From NCBI GenBank assembly GCA_964017065.1, contig OZ024786.1:9739047-9803046 (forward strand): 64,000 nucleotides of DNA, written 5' to 3'. The position numbers and the translations under genes are program-made. This document shows, piece after piece, positions 10,976-21,302 of this stretch (position 1 is its first letter; each line of letters starts with the position of its first letter). A model generated the notes under the pieces. It was given only the letters and a program-made list of their open reading frames with translations. It did no database searches and was not told the DNA's origin. Source of the stretch: Haliclona indistincta (taxonomy: Eukaryota > Porifera > Demospongiae > Haplosclerida > Chalinidae).

Positions 10976-11263
10976 ATTCCTACCACGCACGTGATCGATG
11001 ACCAGTGGTGCCGTCAGCACTCTAAGAACTAAGTGCAGAGTGTAACACAGCTGCGCTGCACTCGGTAGTGATTTCTTGAGCAAAAGGAAAACGGCCAACC
11101 AGTCAGTACCAGGTCAGTACTCGCGCGATCGCATAAAGCTAACTCAGTAGGGCTAGTCCTCGGGCTAGTCTCTAGGTGGGCGGAGCTCACGTGATCATTA
11201 TTATTATTATGTACACGTACAGGTTGACGTACACGGAAAAACGTGTAAATCTAAATGTCCTTA

Positions 11264-12166
11264 ATGATACTATGAAACCTGCCCTCTCTCTCAGCATCTT
11301 CTCTTCTTCCCTTGTTCTAGCACGAAGAGCTCTTGGAACACGCTTTACAGGCGAAGCAATAGTAGTACACTTGGTCCTAGTAGTACGCTTGGTGGCTTGG
11401 TAGCGTCTCCTTCTGCGCAGTGCCTTGTAGATGGAGTAGCCAATGTTGTGGATGAAGAGAAATTTTGTGCGGCAGATTGTTTTTCCTTGATGGCAATAAA
11501 CCGACCGCTCTCTCTGTCTGTGCTCTGGTGTTACTGATGTTGAGCACATGGTGAGGTCACTGGTGTTGGTCATTGCTATAATCTGTCCCTTCATCATACA
11601 GTCCCTCTGATCATTCGTCAACTCCAGTGAGCAGCACCTCATCTCTCTATAGTAGCTGACTGGGAACATGGTGTACCACCAGATCCAAGGGTGCAGCTAC
11701 AGCCGGTGCAATGAAATGCTTCGGTAGCTTCATGCTCTTGCGAGTCGATCTCTCTAAGCTCATGAAACACTTCCAATGCATCGGCCAGAGACAGTTGGTG
11801 AGTAGCTACCAATGATTCTGTATAATGAATGATAAAAATTAATTTATCTTGAACCAATGTTTTGCCTACCTTCAACTGCCTTCTGGCTGTCACGCACCAA
11901 ACTGTCGCTTTGATGGCTGTCGACTTGGCTGCTCGGAAACGGAAGAGGCTGGGTGTCATCGTCATCTATTAGCATAGCTGATTGTCAATAATTGTTGTGT
12001 CACAGAAGTAATCGACAATGAATCCGCTGAGCACTTCGCTGTCACTGAAGCCGGAGTCTCGAGCAATAGCGTTCAAAGCAGAGGCGACTGAGCTAGCCAT
12101 TCTACGATGATCTTTATCGGCTGTACGAGCGCGTTCTTTATTGCTTCGTGTAGCGCGTGCAATCAT
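11264..12166 (-). pseudogene. 5' part of a transposon-like gene truncated by the Harbinger insertion
   Basis: Exon-like stretches run 12166-11972, 11965-11830, 11810-11665 and 11665-11264. They include ELTNDQRDCMMKGQIIAMTN and CRTKFLFIHNIGYSIYKAL. I associate a CR-x-x-FLF-x-H-x-IG segment with a widespread family of uncharacterised, probably transposon-derived proteins of sponges, cnidarians and molluscs; this is from memory. A frame change near 11665 and the loss of everything downstream of 11263 show that it is broken. The Harbinger TTA duplication lies exactly at its broken end. No clear continuation was found left of 8114. Confidence 0.5.
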
Positions 12167-12924
12167 CGTACAAAAATGGGAGTACCACCAAAATGTAGGT
12201 AAAGCGTTGTACTTTTCATATAATCACTAATCATGATTTCAACAAAAATTAATTTTATGAATATTGTGCATTCTCTCCATTCACGTGAGGTCACCTTAAG
12301 GTCGATGTAGGATGCAGCAAGCTGTTACGACACAAGGAAATTTTGCAATATTCATATCATTACATTTGTATAAGCGTCTCCACCATGCCTTTAGCCTTCT
12401 AAAAGCGTTTTCGCTGACAATACGAAAACTAGAAAGACGATAGTTATAAGCTTTGATCTGTTTCAAGCTTTGATCTGTTTCAACTCTTTGACGACTATAC
12501 ATAAATGCAATGATGATCACAATTGGAGTGCAATTGCTATCACTCAGAACCTGATTTTTTTCTTTTGACTCTCCAAACTGTTACAGAATACAAAATTTGA
12601 TGACACCTAGAACTGAACACAGGCTTTAGCTTAATTAATTGTACCTTGCCGATGCCCAACTCCTTCAGAATCCTTTGGTTCTCAGCTATGTTTTTCCTCC
12701 TCATAGCCTCATAATTGAATTAACATGCATTCAAGTACTCCACTCACTTCAATAGGAAAAGTATCGGTGATATCATGTTGAACGGCATTCATTATAAGCA
12801 TTTCCCATTGACGGGAAATACAATGGGATGTCACCAAATCCCGTTGTTTAATCCCATTAATGTGAAAGTAGTACATTACCCTTTAATGGGTTTATTGTCT
12901 ATCCCAATGGAGATTTCCATCATG

Positions 12925-13080
12925 GGTTTTACCCACTCTGATTTCCTTCAGATCCCATGAACGGGAATCCTCTATCCCATTGTAGCGAGACTGGTAAATA
13001 GTCAAATCACACTATAGTATTGTTGCTTAACACCATTCTGATTTCCTTCAGATCCCATTAACGGGAATCCTCTAAATACT
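12925..13080. repeat. About 100-bp repeat, two copies (variant of the 26-kb array)
   Basis: The unit contains CTGATTTCCTTCAGATCCCA and ACGGGAATCCTCTA. Copies start near 12939 and 13039. The same unit forms three 99-bp copies at 26048-26275. It lies just downstream of the SAM-like gene in both places, so it belongs to the duplicated block. The sequence before it (12775-12930) is full of short CCCAT / ATGGG inverted words. Confidence 0.8.
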
Positions 13081-13176
13081 TTGAATTTTAATTATTATTA
13101 TCTTGTCATCTTTAAACACAATGAAACAGCAAATGAAATAGTACAACAAGCGCAATGATATATACGATACAACTAT

Positions 13177-14659
13177 TTAAATAATACCTACTTTCTTACA
13201 GTCTTGCATACAAATATTGGCGAGTTTCGCCCAAGGGACCACCTTTACGACCCTAGATCGTACTAGGGCAGTCGCCAAGGGTTTGGCCATCTTGGCCTTG
13301 TCGGCACTCCTAAACTCACTCGAGTTTTTACTGAGTGAGTTGAGTGCCGACAAGAGCTGGCCTTGCGAAATATCCTTGAACCTGTCGGCCATAAAGGCCG
13401 TCATGATTATGACTTCACAGGATTTTGTCGACATATCTATTATAATAAGAGAAGTAAGAACTTAAAATAATTATAAAATGGAAGCTTTCATAATTCCTTG
13501 TTGATTTAGCCACCTCTTCATCTTCTTTCTCAGGTACCGGTAGCTCTTCATCTTGTTTCTCTTCATCTTCTTTCTTTGGTACCGGTACCTCTTCATCTTC
13601 TTTCTCTGCCTCATCATCTTCCACGTCATCTAGATCTGCTGTCATCTTCTTATCAACTGGCTAAAAGAAAACAGTGAACTTTCGTAAATTTCATACTTGT
13701 ACTTCAAGTATTACCATCTCGTAGTCATGTCCCTTGTTGACCCTCCTTCTCCTCTCGTTGAGGCAGTCCAAGACATGCCTCGTGATGCCTCTTCTGCCGA
13801 AGGTGACACCTGGCTGCAAAGCTGGACTGACAGTCTGGTAGCAGCTCCGCTACCAGGTGCTCCATTTTTCTGTTCTCCTGAGTCGGTCCTTTGAAGATAG
13901 GCAACTTGTTGCCAGGCCATTTTGCCTTGACGGCAACGTGTACCCTCTTCTAAGAGTGTATAATCAATATCATGATTATAATATACCACCAGTAAACATA
14001 CTCTTACTTTATTTGGTACGTCCTCTTTTCTTCAGGCAGTATCTGGGCCAGTTCAGCAGTGGATAGTTTCCTATCAACTGCTGAACTAGCTGGGATGGAG
14101 CTAGCCACACCTGACCCCCCGGCATCATTGCAAGGAGTGGCCTGCTTACCGCCAAAGAGTTGCCTAAACTCTTTAGTTTCGTCTGGCCACACCGTTGCAA
14201 ATCCGCTGGGGTGCCAGTTGTGGCTAGCATCACCGCCGTCTCGCCGTCAACGTCCTCCTCTGTGTAATAGACAATAACCCATTAATATCATTGATCAGGC
14301 AGTGGTACGTAGATGCACTCTAGCTAGCGCTCCAATTACTCGCTGCCCATTTTGACACACTCGTGTATGTATTAATTCTTAGCGCTTGTCATAAGCTATT
14401 CAAAGCGCTTTGTTTACTTCATTTAAGCTAGCTTATAGCGGTGTATTAGTGGGTATGGACTTAAGTAGGTACATACGTAATAGTTTACTTACACATTCTA
14501 CTTACTTACGCATACATACACTACTTAGCGGTCTGTACTTTGCTAGCCTACTTCAGATAGTATGCATGGCTATGGCTTACCAAAAAACTTCTTTGATACT
14601 TCTTCAGAAAATTCCTCCTCAATGCGCACCCGTACCTCTTCCACTGTCCACCTTTCCAT
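13177..14659 (-). CDS. SAM-like domain gene, copy 2, multi-exon
   Basis: Exon 1 (14659-14581) begins MERWTVEEVRVRIEEEFSEE. Exon 2 starts at 14259 with EEDVDGETAVML and joins in phase. Together they give about 63 residues with the W…VDG…L pattern of a SAM domain, normally a protein-interaction module. Later exon-like parts are GVASSIPASSAVDRKLSTAE (about 14150-14004), a Gln/Ser-rich part (13940-13720), an acidic repeat EKEDEEVPVPKKEDEE (13645-13500) and a C-terminal part with DISQGQLLSALNSLSKNSSE (13434-13177). The end of exon 2 shows a frame change relative to the 26-kb copy near 14170, so this copy may be damaged. Function unknown. Confidence 0.5.
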
Positions 14660-14907
14660 CTACATAATAATAATTATGAAATACATGTCATAATAATAAT
14701 TATGAAATATTTTATATAAATGTATTGAGAGTGAGCATACCTTTTCCTTAGAGCGATTCAATTGAAAGTTTAAGCTGATGACTAGCTAGCTAGATCTAGA
14801 AAATACAGTACAGCTGCAAGAAGAGCATGCAAAGCAGTGTATCTTAATACGCATGCGTTGTAACTAGTTTATTATTATCTAGACAACTAACTGCTCAGCT
14901 GCTAGTT

Positions 14908-15159
14908 ATGATGGAGTCGATCGCGACGAGATCGGGATCGTCCTCAAGTGGAATACTTATCTGGAAAAGAGAGGATGTTTCCATTTGCGAATGTTCGTCA
15001 AAGCCTTACAAACATGTTCATTGCCCGTGTGAAAGCTGCAATGGGAAGGCTGTCCGTATAATTACTGAGTACAGACACTGGAAAGCTGCGAGTGAGCTGA
15101 GTGTTAACATAGAGCCGGCCTCTACGAGCAATGTCGACAGACACTGCACACTGCATTAG
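14908..15159 (+). CDS. CPC-motif protein start (copy 2)
   Basis: Paralogue of the frame at 5781. Shared sequence: GILIWKREDVSICECSSKPY, CPCESCNGKAV and YRHWKAAS. It diverges from copy 1 after the Ser-Asn-Val-Asp at about 15138, where a splice donor is likely. It stands head to head with the SAM-like gene, whose first ATG is about 250 bp away. Function unknown. Confidence 0.45.
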   Translation: MMESIATRSGSSSSGILIWKREDVSICECSSKPYKHVHCPCESCNGKAVRIITEYRHWKAASELSVNIEPASTSNVDRHCTLH

Positions 15160-15810
15160 TAGCATACATTTCCATACATGAGATTCCAGATGTACAGTGT
15201 AGTAAGGGCTCGCAGCTCGTCGACTACCGTGATGGACTAGGATAACTATTCACGTTCTAACTCAGACATTTTCTTTTCAGCACATGGTGAAAACATGAAT
15301 ATGATTATATTATTGTGAATAAATGAATATGATTATAAATTGAGAATAAGTATTGTTCTGTCCCGAACATGCAGATAGCTGAGATACGGGTACTGTTTTT
15401 TCTTTTGTGCCTTTGACTTTGTAGACATAAATGACTTGAGAAGGTACTTGCATAAGCCCAGAAGAATGGTATGTATTGTCTCAACTGGATGTGGACTAAA
15501 AATTTAACTTACTATGTAGATATCTCACCGATATAAATCCACTGATAGAGTTTCCATGTGGCTTTAGCTGTATTGGGTGCTCATTTCGGTCAAAGCTATA
15601 CTTCACAAAAGCAAGGGGTTAAAGTTGACCTAGTGCTTTTAAATAAAATAATATACAGAAAATAATATTCGCTGTGGCTCCGGTCCCAGCAACGGGATCG
15701 ACCTTTCCATGGTTGCAGTCCCGGCAACGGGATTTTAATAGCAAATGGGTCGATCCCGGCAACGGGAGAATATCACTATAAAGCCTAGTTCCAATGTCAA
15801 GTTGGCAACA

Positions 15811-15905
15811 GGTCTCGGTGGCTCGATGGGTAGGTGTTGTGCATAGCAGTATGGTGTGCTAGGGTTCAATCCCTGGTACATTCTACTTTTTTTGGTTCTT
15901 TTTTT
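15811..15905 (+). ncRNA. tRNA-derived SINE head with pol III A and B boxes
   Basis: The A box TGGCTCGATGG is at 15819-15829 and the B box GGTTCAATCCC at 15862-15872, with normal spacing. T runs follow at 15887-15893 and 15899-15906, which would terminate pol III. The 5' end GGTCTCGG does not pair cleanly with the 3' end, so it is not a working tRNA. It looks like the head of a SINE sitting inside the TIR element. Confidence 0.7.
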
Positions 15906-15995
15906 CACTAAAAAAACTGTTAGGCAGAGGCTAGCGCTCTTACCGCGGGTCAGTAGCGCTGTTAGCCACGGGTTTGCGCTGTTAGCTCCGTAGGA

Positions 15996-16125
15996 CGACC
16001 CTCCCGACGATCCTTAGTTAGTTAGGAAGACACTCCCGACGATCCTTAGTTAGGAAGACCCTCCCGACGATCCTTAGTTAGGAAGACCCTCCCGACGATC
16101 CTTAGTTAGTTAGGAAGACCCTCCT
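15996..16125. repeat. 27-31 bp tandem repeat, about four copies
   Basis: The repeated unit is (GGAAGA)CCCTCCCGACGATCC plus TTAGTTAGTTA, with TTAG copy-number variation between units. It lies between the SINE head and the right arm of the TIR element. Confidence 0.8.
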
Positions 16126-16819
16126 GGCTTTTTGCAGTTAGGCAAAGTGTTTTAAGGTCTTGGGTTTAGGATTTAGTTTTGTTATAATCCCGTTGCCGGG
16201 ACTGCAACCATGGAAAGGTCGATCCCGTTGCCGGGATCGACCCAATTGCCATTAAAATCCCGTTGCCGGGACTGCAACTATAGAAAGGTCGATCCCGTTG
16301 CCGGGACCGGAGACACAGCCAATAATATTTAGCTATCTGTACACTGTTAAAATGTGTTAAATTACTAGTACGTGCCCGAACATTACGACCAAAGAAATCT
16401 ATTTCTCATGTGATGACATTGCACATTGCACTTTAAATGCAACTTTCCTAAACAAAATGCTGTATAGTACTGATACCCAACCCCAAGGGTTGGCCTCGCC
16501 CAACTATCTACAGTACTCACTTGAGCCATTTCTTTTTGTCCAGAACCTATTGGATGTCCAACGGCCATGTGAAAGCAGTTGGCACAGCAATGACATTAGC
16601 CAGTAGACTATTTTGTACTAATTATAAAGAATAAATTATTATATTAATCAATAGTTATAAACAGTCTATCGGCCTCCTAAACATTACTGCTATACAGTGG
16701 ATCTGGTTGTGAAGTGTTGCTGCCGGTGACAAACCAGCACGTGTTTGAGAGGACAAAGCTATCAGCAACAAAAAATCTTTGGCATGGTTAGAGATACGTA
16801 CTGATGTGTTTTAACAAAA

Positions 16820-17812
16820 TTAAGATAGAAGCATGTCACCACTTGGCTGGCAATCTTGTAGAGAGTAGAATGAAGTCAAGAGGTGCCACAAAGCGATGTT
16901 ATACGTGTTACTGCATTTACTGTGAAGGTGAGACTTAGTTTTTTTTGTATTTTTAGGTAGTGGTTGTAGAGAGTTTAGACGAGGCAATGATTCTATGATA
17001 TGGTCCTTGATTATGTATTTTAATCTATGTAAGGGATTCACAATCCCATTCAATTGTTTATCAAGCCTATTCAGATGTGCATGAATAGATTCGGCTCCCT
17101 GTTCCCCCATCAAACCGGCTCCTATCTTACATCGCCGCCGCAGCCACTGAACAACATTGTCTTCCATGATGTGCATTTTTGGGAGAATGCTGGCATTTGG
17201 AAAAGACTTCCGATAATATTCAAGAACTTCACTGATGTCGAGCTCTGCAAAGAATATGCATGTATTAATGTATAGTAATTATTTTAAAGCATACCTATTT
17301 GGTCAATGTCACTGTTGGTCACCACTCCACCATTATATCCTCTGTGGCACTTTCCAAACAAACTAAGAGACTGTGTGTGGCGCTCATGTACTTTTGTTGG
17401 GCATTGTTTGGTGGCCATAGACACAATCTCTGAGCAAAGAGTATCAATAGAGCCTTCCTATTATTGTGTTGATTTAAAATAACAAATAGAGCAGTATTAC
17501 CTGGAGCATCTTGTGCACATGGTTTCCCACTAATGTTCCGCCATGATAGGTCTGCCTCTTTATATGTAGCGTCGCCAATGCCAAGTCAAGTGACTTGAAA
17601 AAATGCCCATTTTCTTTCTTAAATTTTTCCTTATCCGCTAACAGCGCTTCTATTCTAGTCATCTCTGTGTCCTAAAGAAAATTGACTGTACACGTGTGCA
17701 TGTGTTAATTTGATATTAGTTTACCGTTACAGAGAGTCGATGCTGCGATTGCTCTACTTCCGCCTGAACATTCTTAACTGTTGTACTCTGTTGTGGTGAT
17801 GGCACAGAACCT
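16820..17812 (-). CDS. Multi-exon gene with an EQGAESIHAHLNRL motif, unknown function
   Basis: Exons (minus): 17812-17734 (SVPSPQQSTTVKNVQAEVEQ), about 17665-17503 (coiled region, then YHGGTLVGNHVHKMLQ), about 17459-17297 (CHRGYNGGVVTNSDIDQIG) and 17246-16820 (SFPNASILPKMHIMEDNVVQ; GLMGEQGAESIHAHLNRLDK). I recognise the last motifs from abundant uncharacterised proteins of sponges and cnidarians that look transposon-derived. No domain name can be given with confidence. The start is not fixed. A 417-bp piece of its last exon is duplicated at 24541-24955. Confidence 0.6.
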
Positions 17813-18000
17813 TAAATAAAACTGGTCGCATAAAGTTCACAGATGTGCAGTTGTCGCACTTGAAAAGGGGCAGGATGCTTCTAACTGCATCCTATTATAC
17901 CAGGAAGACAGTATTTTGAATATTTATCTTCAACTTGTAACTTTATACCTTGATAGGCATTTGCAGTAACCTGCGCTTTAGGGAGTTGTGTATTGGTGCA

Positions 18001-18197
18001 ATGGCTGCTGAACTGCCAAAGCCTTTCAAAGGATGCCAAACTCTGCAAGACTTGGAAGTAAGTTCAACTGACCAAATGAAAGTTACCTCTATAATTACGG
18101 TGATCGTTTCTGCTTATAGGAAGATGACATCTTATGGAAGACTTCTAAGCTTCGTCTAGCGAGGCGTAAGAAGAAGCGCAATCCTAAATATGACTAG
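18001..18197 (+). CDS. Short two-exon open frame, 44 residues
   Basis: Exon 18001-18057 starts MAAELPKPFKGCQTLQDLE and splices in phase at GTAAGTTCAAC…TTATAG to 18120-18197, which ends in the basic tail LRLARRKKKRNPKYD. It may be the C-terminal end of a longer gene whose upstream exons were not found, or a small basic protein. Not recognised. Confidence 0.35.
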
Positions 18198-18199
18198 TA

Positions 18200-19200
18200 T
18201 AATTTTATCATCAGACATAATATCAATACCATTTGGGTTCAATCAAAATTATATCATTTTTATACAACCTTAATCATATATAATTCAGATCATATTTATA
18301 TAAAATTTATATGATTATCATTGCTATTTTATATCATAATCAGACAGTTCATTCAGATGAAATTAATATAAAACTCATATGAAATTCATAGGAAATCTAG
18401 AGCGAATTCAGATGGTATTCAAACATTATTCATATGGTGATGTCAGATTAAATTCATATGCATTTTGGTGCAGTGGTGTCTGTTGTGAAAGGTACAAAAA
18501 GCTTAACAAGGTGAACAAAGATGACAGTGACAGTCTAAACTGGAGTCAGTGGCCTACTGCTGGCTGTGATTACTATACTTGTCTCATCATCAGTGGTTGA
18601 TAACTGTACATTGCTGACCAAGCGAGTCATGGTCTGTGATATCCTGAGCACACCTATTTCAGTAAGATCAAGTGCCTTCCTCCCATCAGGGCATATGCCT
18701 AAACGTACGCGGAACTACTTTGGCAACACCTCGTTTAGTTGTACTCTCACCAATAGGACCTATACAAAAAATGAATAATAAGAGCTTATTGTGCAGTACT
18801 ATAATTATTATTTAATGTTGGCATGGAAATGCTTTGTGATTTATGACACGATGGAGTGGTCAAGTGGCCAATAAAGCACGAGACTACTAACTAGAGTGGA
18901 AACTGGCGCTGGCGATTCGTCCACAAAAAGGTACAAGACAGACTTCAAGGCAATCCAGCTATAACTTGAGAACCATGCATATCCCACCACCATAACTGAT
19001 TTTGCATCATTCCTTTCAGTGCTCACGTCAGATCTTGGTAAATTCATTTCTCCCATGACAAGAATATAAATTGTATTCTTGCAATTGCCCAGTTTAGCAA
19101 CTTTCTGTGCCGACCACTGGAATGAGTTGGATACAGAGGGAACAGTGAGAAACCGGCTGCCTCCACCAGCGGGTTGAAGGCAGACACCTCAACCAAAATT
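18200..19200. other. AT-rich stretch without a supported gene
   Basis: 18200-18440 is rich in CATATGAA / TTCATATG words. A minus frame at 19056-18841 (MGEMNLPRSDVSTERNDAKS) is open for 71 codons but is not recognised. Confidence 0.4.
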
Positions 19201-19202
19201 TT

Positions 19203-19712
19203 TTAAATGAGTGTCATTCGATAACAAAATGAGTGACAATTGTAAAAAATGAGTGACATATGCCTCCTGGACTCCTGATGTGCGCATTGAAGCATGTTCA
19301 GCATGTTCAGTATCAATCGCTCAGCATCTTGTTGGCATCCACTTTGGAACGCTTTCATACACTCGTCATCTAGCGAGCGTTCCTGCATCATGTCATTACA
19401 TGTACACCGCATGACACTTTATCAGTATTCATAGGACCATAATATAATCATAGGACCATATAATTATGCCTCCTGGTGTGCGCATTGAAGCACTTTGATG
19501 CACACAGTGCATTGAAAGGAGTTCTCATTGCCCTTTACAGGCTTGATGAAGGGCCACTTTTTAGTCCAAGATGCCTGGAACACTGTTTTATACAAGGCTG
19601 CACCTGCCAGAGGCTTCGTGATGATCTTTCTTCTCTGCTCTTTAACTTTTGCCTCTAATCTTGTTTTTTTTGGCGTCGGAAATTGTCGGTTTTCACTGTC
19701 ACAGTCACTCAT
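19203..19712 (-). pseudogene. Zinc-finger N-terminus of a transposon-like gene, with a partial repeat
   Basis: From 19712 the frame begins with Asp/Asn-rich then basic sequence and contains TKKWPFIKPVKGNENSFQCT, followed by C-x2-C…CAHQE. A W-x-x-K-W-P-F-I then C-x-x-C pattern recalls the BED/TTF-like start of hAT-related and similar proteins. The CAHQE segment recurs in a second minus-strand stretch at 19412-19203 (LQCAHQESRRHMSL), a partial duplication. The frame ends without the rest of the finger. Confidence 0.4.
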
Positions 19713-20645
19713 GATGTCAGATGATGATCTAGAAGCCAGCCTAGTTGCAAAGTTGCCCTTCTGTGCGAGTAAGTTAGTAACAGTGCACGAGTAACGTACT
19801 GCTGCAACGTCGCTATTTCGTAATCATTACATCATAATGACATATTATTAAAAAGAGTGAATATTAATCAGTTCCGATCGCCGATCCAAAATTGCGTGAG
19901 AGTCTGCCAACAATGCGTGAGAGCGTGACAAAACCTCCAAATGCGTGAGAATCACGCATTTTGCGGGACAGTTGAGGTGTCTGTGAAGGTATTTAAGTGG
20001 ACACTCACTCCCCATTGCGTGACTGAACACAGACCTTATCTCATTCTTAACTTCTACAACTGACATATCTGTTCTGAGCGCACTTCGGTATTTCCACGTG
20101 GATACGGAATATCTTCCTTTCTTCTATATTTGGGGGCAGACAGAAAGTGTCCCTGTCGTATGAGATAGTCTGTCTTTTCTTTGATTTCGAAGACCAGCCA
20201 GAGCTTTGCGTTTCAAATATGAGGGCATAATCTGGCTAGGTCTTAAACCCCTTTAAAGTATATGTGTGGGCGGGCAAATATGCAAATAGTGATGTTGATC
20301 GCGATTCAATCTAGTTCGCAATCACATCGCGTTAACATTGCCAGTGCGAACACGCCTTCAACTAGTCGTACTGAACATGTCCGGAGCGTTCTTGTTGGAT
20401 ATCCAGAAATTCAGCTCTTGGTACAACTAATTGGGAGTGTTTAAAAACACACTGCACTTCTGAGCAAGTCACAACACACAGTAAAGCACAGCAACAATTC
20501 CATCCATCATACCAGAAATTACAATACTAATACCGTGTGTTTACACTGGGCATAATAACCATACCGTGCCGAGCCGAGCCGCACTGGCCCTGTTACACCC
20601 AGTGTAAACACGCGAAAACTGCGCCGTGCGTTCGTGGTTATCAAG

Positions 20646-21214
20646 ATGACCTCGTGGTTAGATGCAGAGACTTTTATTCTTCTCGATCTATGGGGAGATG
20701 AAGCTGTGCAAGCATTGTTGGATGGGTGTACTAGGAACTGCCATGTCTATGAAAGAATATCTGGCTATGTGCAGAAAGGAGGCTACAAGGGAACATGGAG
20801 CCAATGCAGGGACAAGCTGAAAATGTTAAGGAAAGAGTACAAGAAGCTGAAGGACTACCATTAGGAGACAGGGAGAAAGAGAAAGAAGTGGAGATTTTTA
20901 GATAAGGTCGATGATATCATTGGCTGCAAACCAGCCACGAGACCTGAGGTTGTGCTGAACACTTCGGTGGAAGGCACGGCAAGCAATATAACGAGTGACG
21001 ATGGAGATGATAGCGAGAATGAATTGTTAGAAAAGGAAATGGAAAAAGAAATGGAGGATGAAGATAATTCGTCAACATTCCCACCATCATCTCCTTACCA
21101 GCTGCCATCATCACCATCGCCTTACCCTTTGTCATCACCCTACTCATGGTCATTGCCATCAACGCCTTACCCACCTTCTTCACACCAAGAATCTAACAAT
21201 GATGAGGAAAACTA
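20646..21214 (+). pseudogene. Myb/SANT-like gene with an in-frame amber codon
   Basis: The frame starts MTSWLDAETFILLDLWGDEA and continues with YVQKGGYKGTWSQCRDKLKM, a Myb/SANT-like trihelix of the type found in Harbinger accessory proteins. A TAG at 20862-20864 follows KKLKDYH. The same frame then resumes with GRKRKKWRFLDKVDDIIGCK, acidic residues and a Ser/Pro/Tyr-rich tail to 21214. The continuity on both sides shows one gene with a single nonsense mutation. No transposase partner lies nearby. The upstream inverted words GTGTTTACACTGGGC … CCCAGTGTAAACAC (20528-20615) may be remnants of an element end. Confidence 0.65.
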
Positions 21215-21302
21215 ACTCATCATATACTCATATCATCAAATAATCAACTGGTATCAATACTGCACTCAATTACTGTTATTTTAATCATGCTGTCATGTAC
21301 GT

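Larger units (their letters stand above)
8117..11260. mobile_element. Complete PIF/Harbinger transposon, 3,144 bp
   Basis: Seen: terminal inverted repeats share TTTAGATTTACACG (left end GAGACCTTTAGATTTACACG; right end, read inward, GGACATTTAGATTTACACG). A TTA trinucleotide flanks both ends (8114-8116 and 11261-11263), the expected Harbinger target duplication. Inside are the two genes of autonomous Harbingers: a Myb/SANT-like DNA-binding protein on the plus strand and a DDE transposase on the minus strand. Both are free of stops when spliced. Two-gene organisation and 3-bp TTA/TAA duplication are established family features. The element therefore looks recent and potentially active. Confidence 0.9.
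15670..16320. mobile_element. Non-autonomous TIR element with 9-bp duplication, enclosing a SINE
   Basis: The 9-bp direct repeat AATAATATT flanks it at 15661-15669 and 16321-16329. Inverted ends read GCTGTGgCTCCGGTCCC and, from the right, GCTGTGtCTCCGGTCCC. The arms continue for more than 70 bp with repeated CCCGTTGCCGGGA / CCCGGCAACGGGA hairpin motifs (three left, more on the right where the arm is partly duplicated). A 9-bp duplication is typical of Mutator-like elements, but the superfamily is not proven. There is no transposase. The interior holds a tRNA-like promoter unit and a 27-bp tandem repeat. Confidence 0.8.

Noticed and set aside
15811..15885. Functional tRNA gene
   Set aside because: Only the A and B boxes fit; the acceptor stem does not pair and no plausible anticodon arm was found, so it is called a SINE head.
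15670..16320. CRISPR-like array (repeated CCCGTTGCCGGGA words)
   Set aside because: The words are in inverted orientation on the two sides, have no regular spacers, and the setting is a eukaryotic TIR element.
21058..21243. His-rich plus frame and Met-rich minus frame near 21 kb
   Set aside because: Shadows of the Ser/Pro-rich tail of the Myb-like pseudogene.
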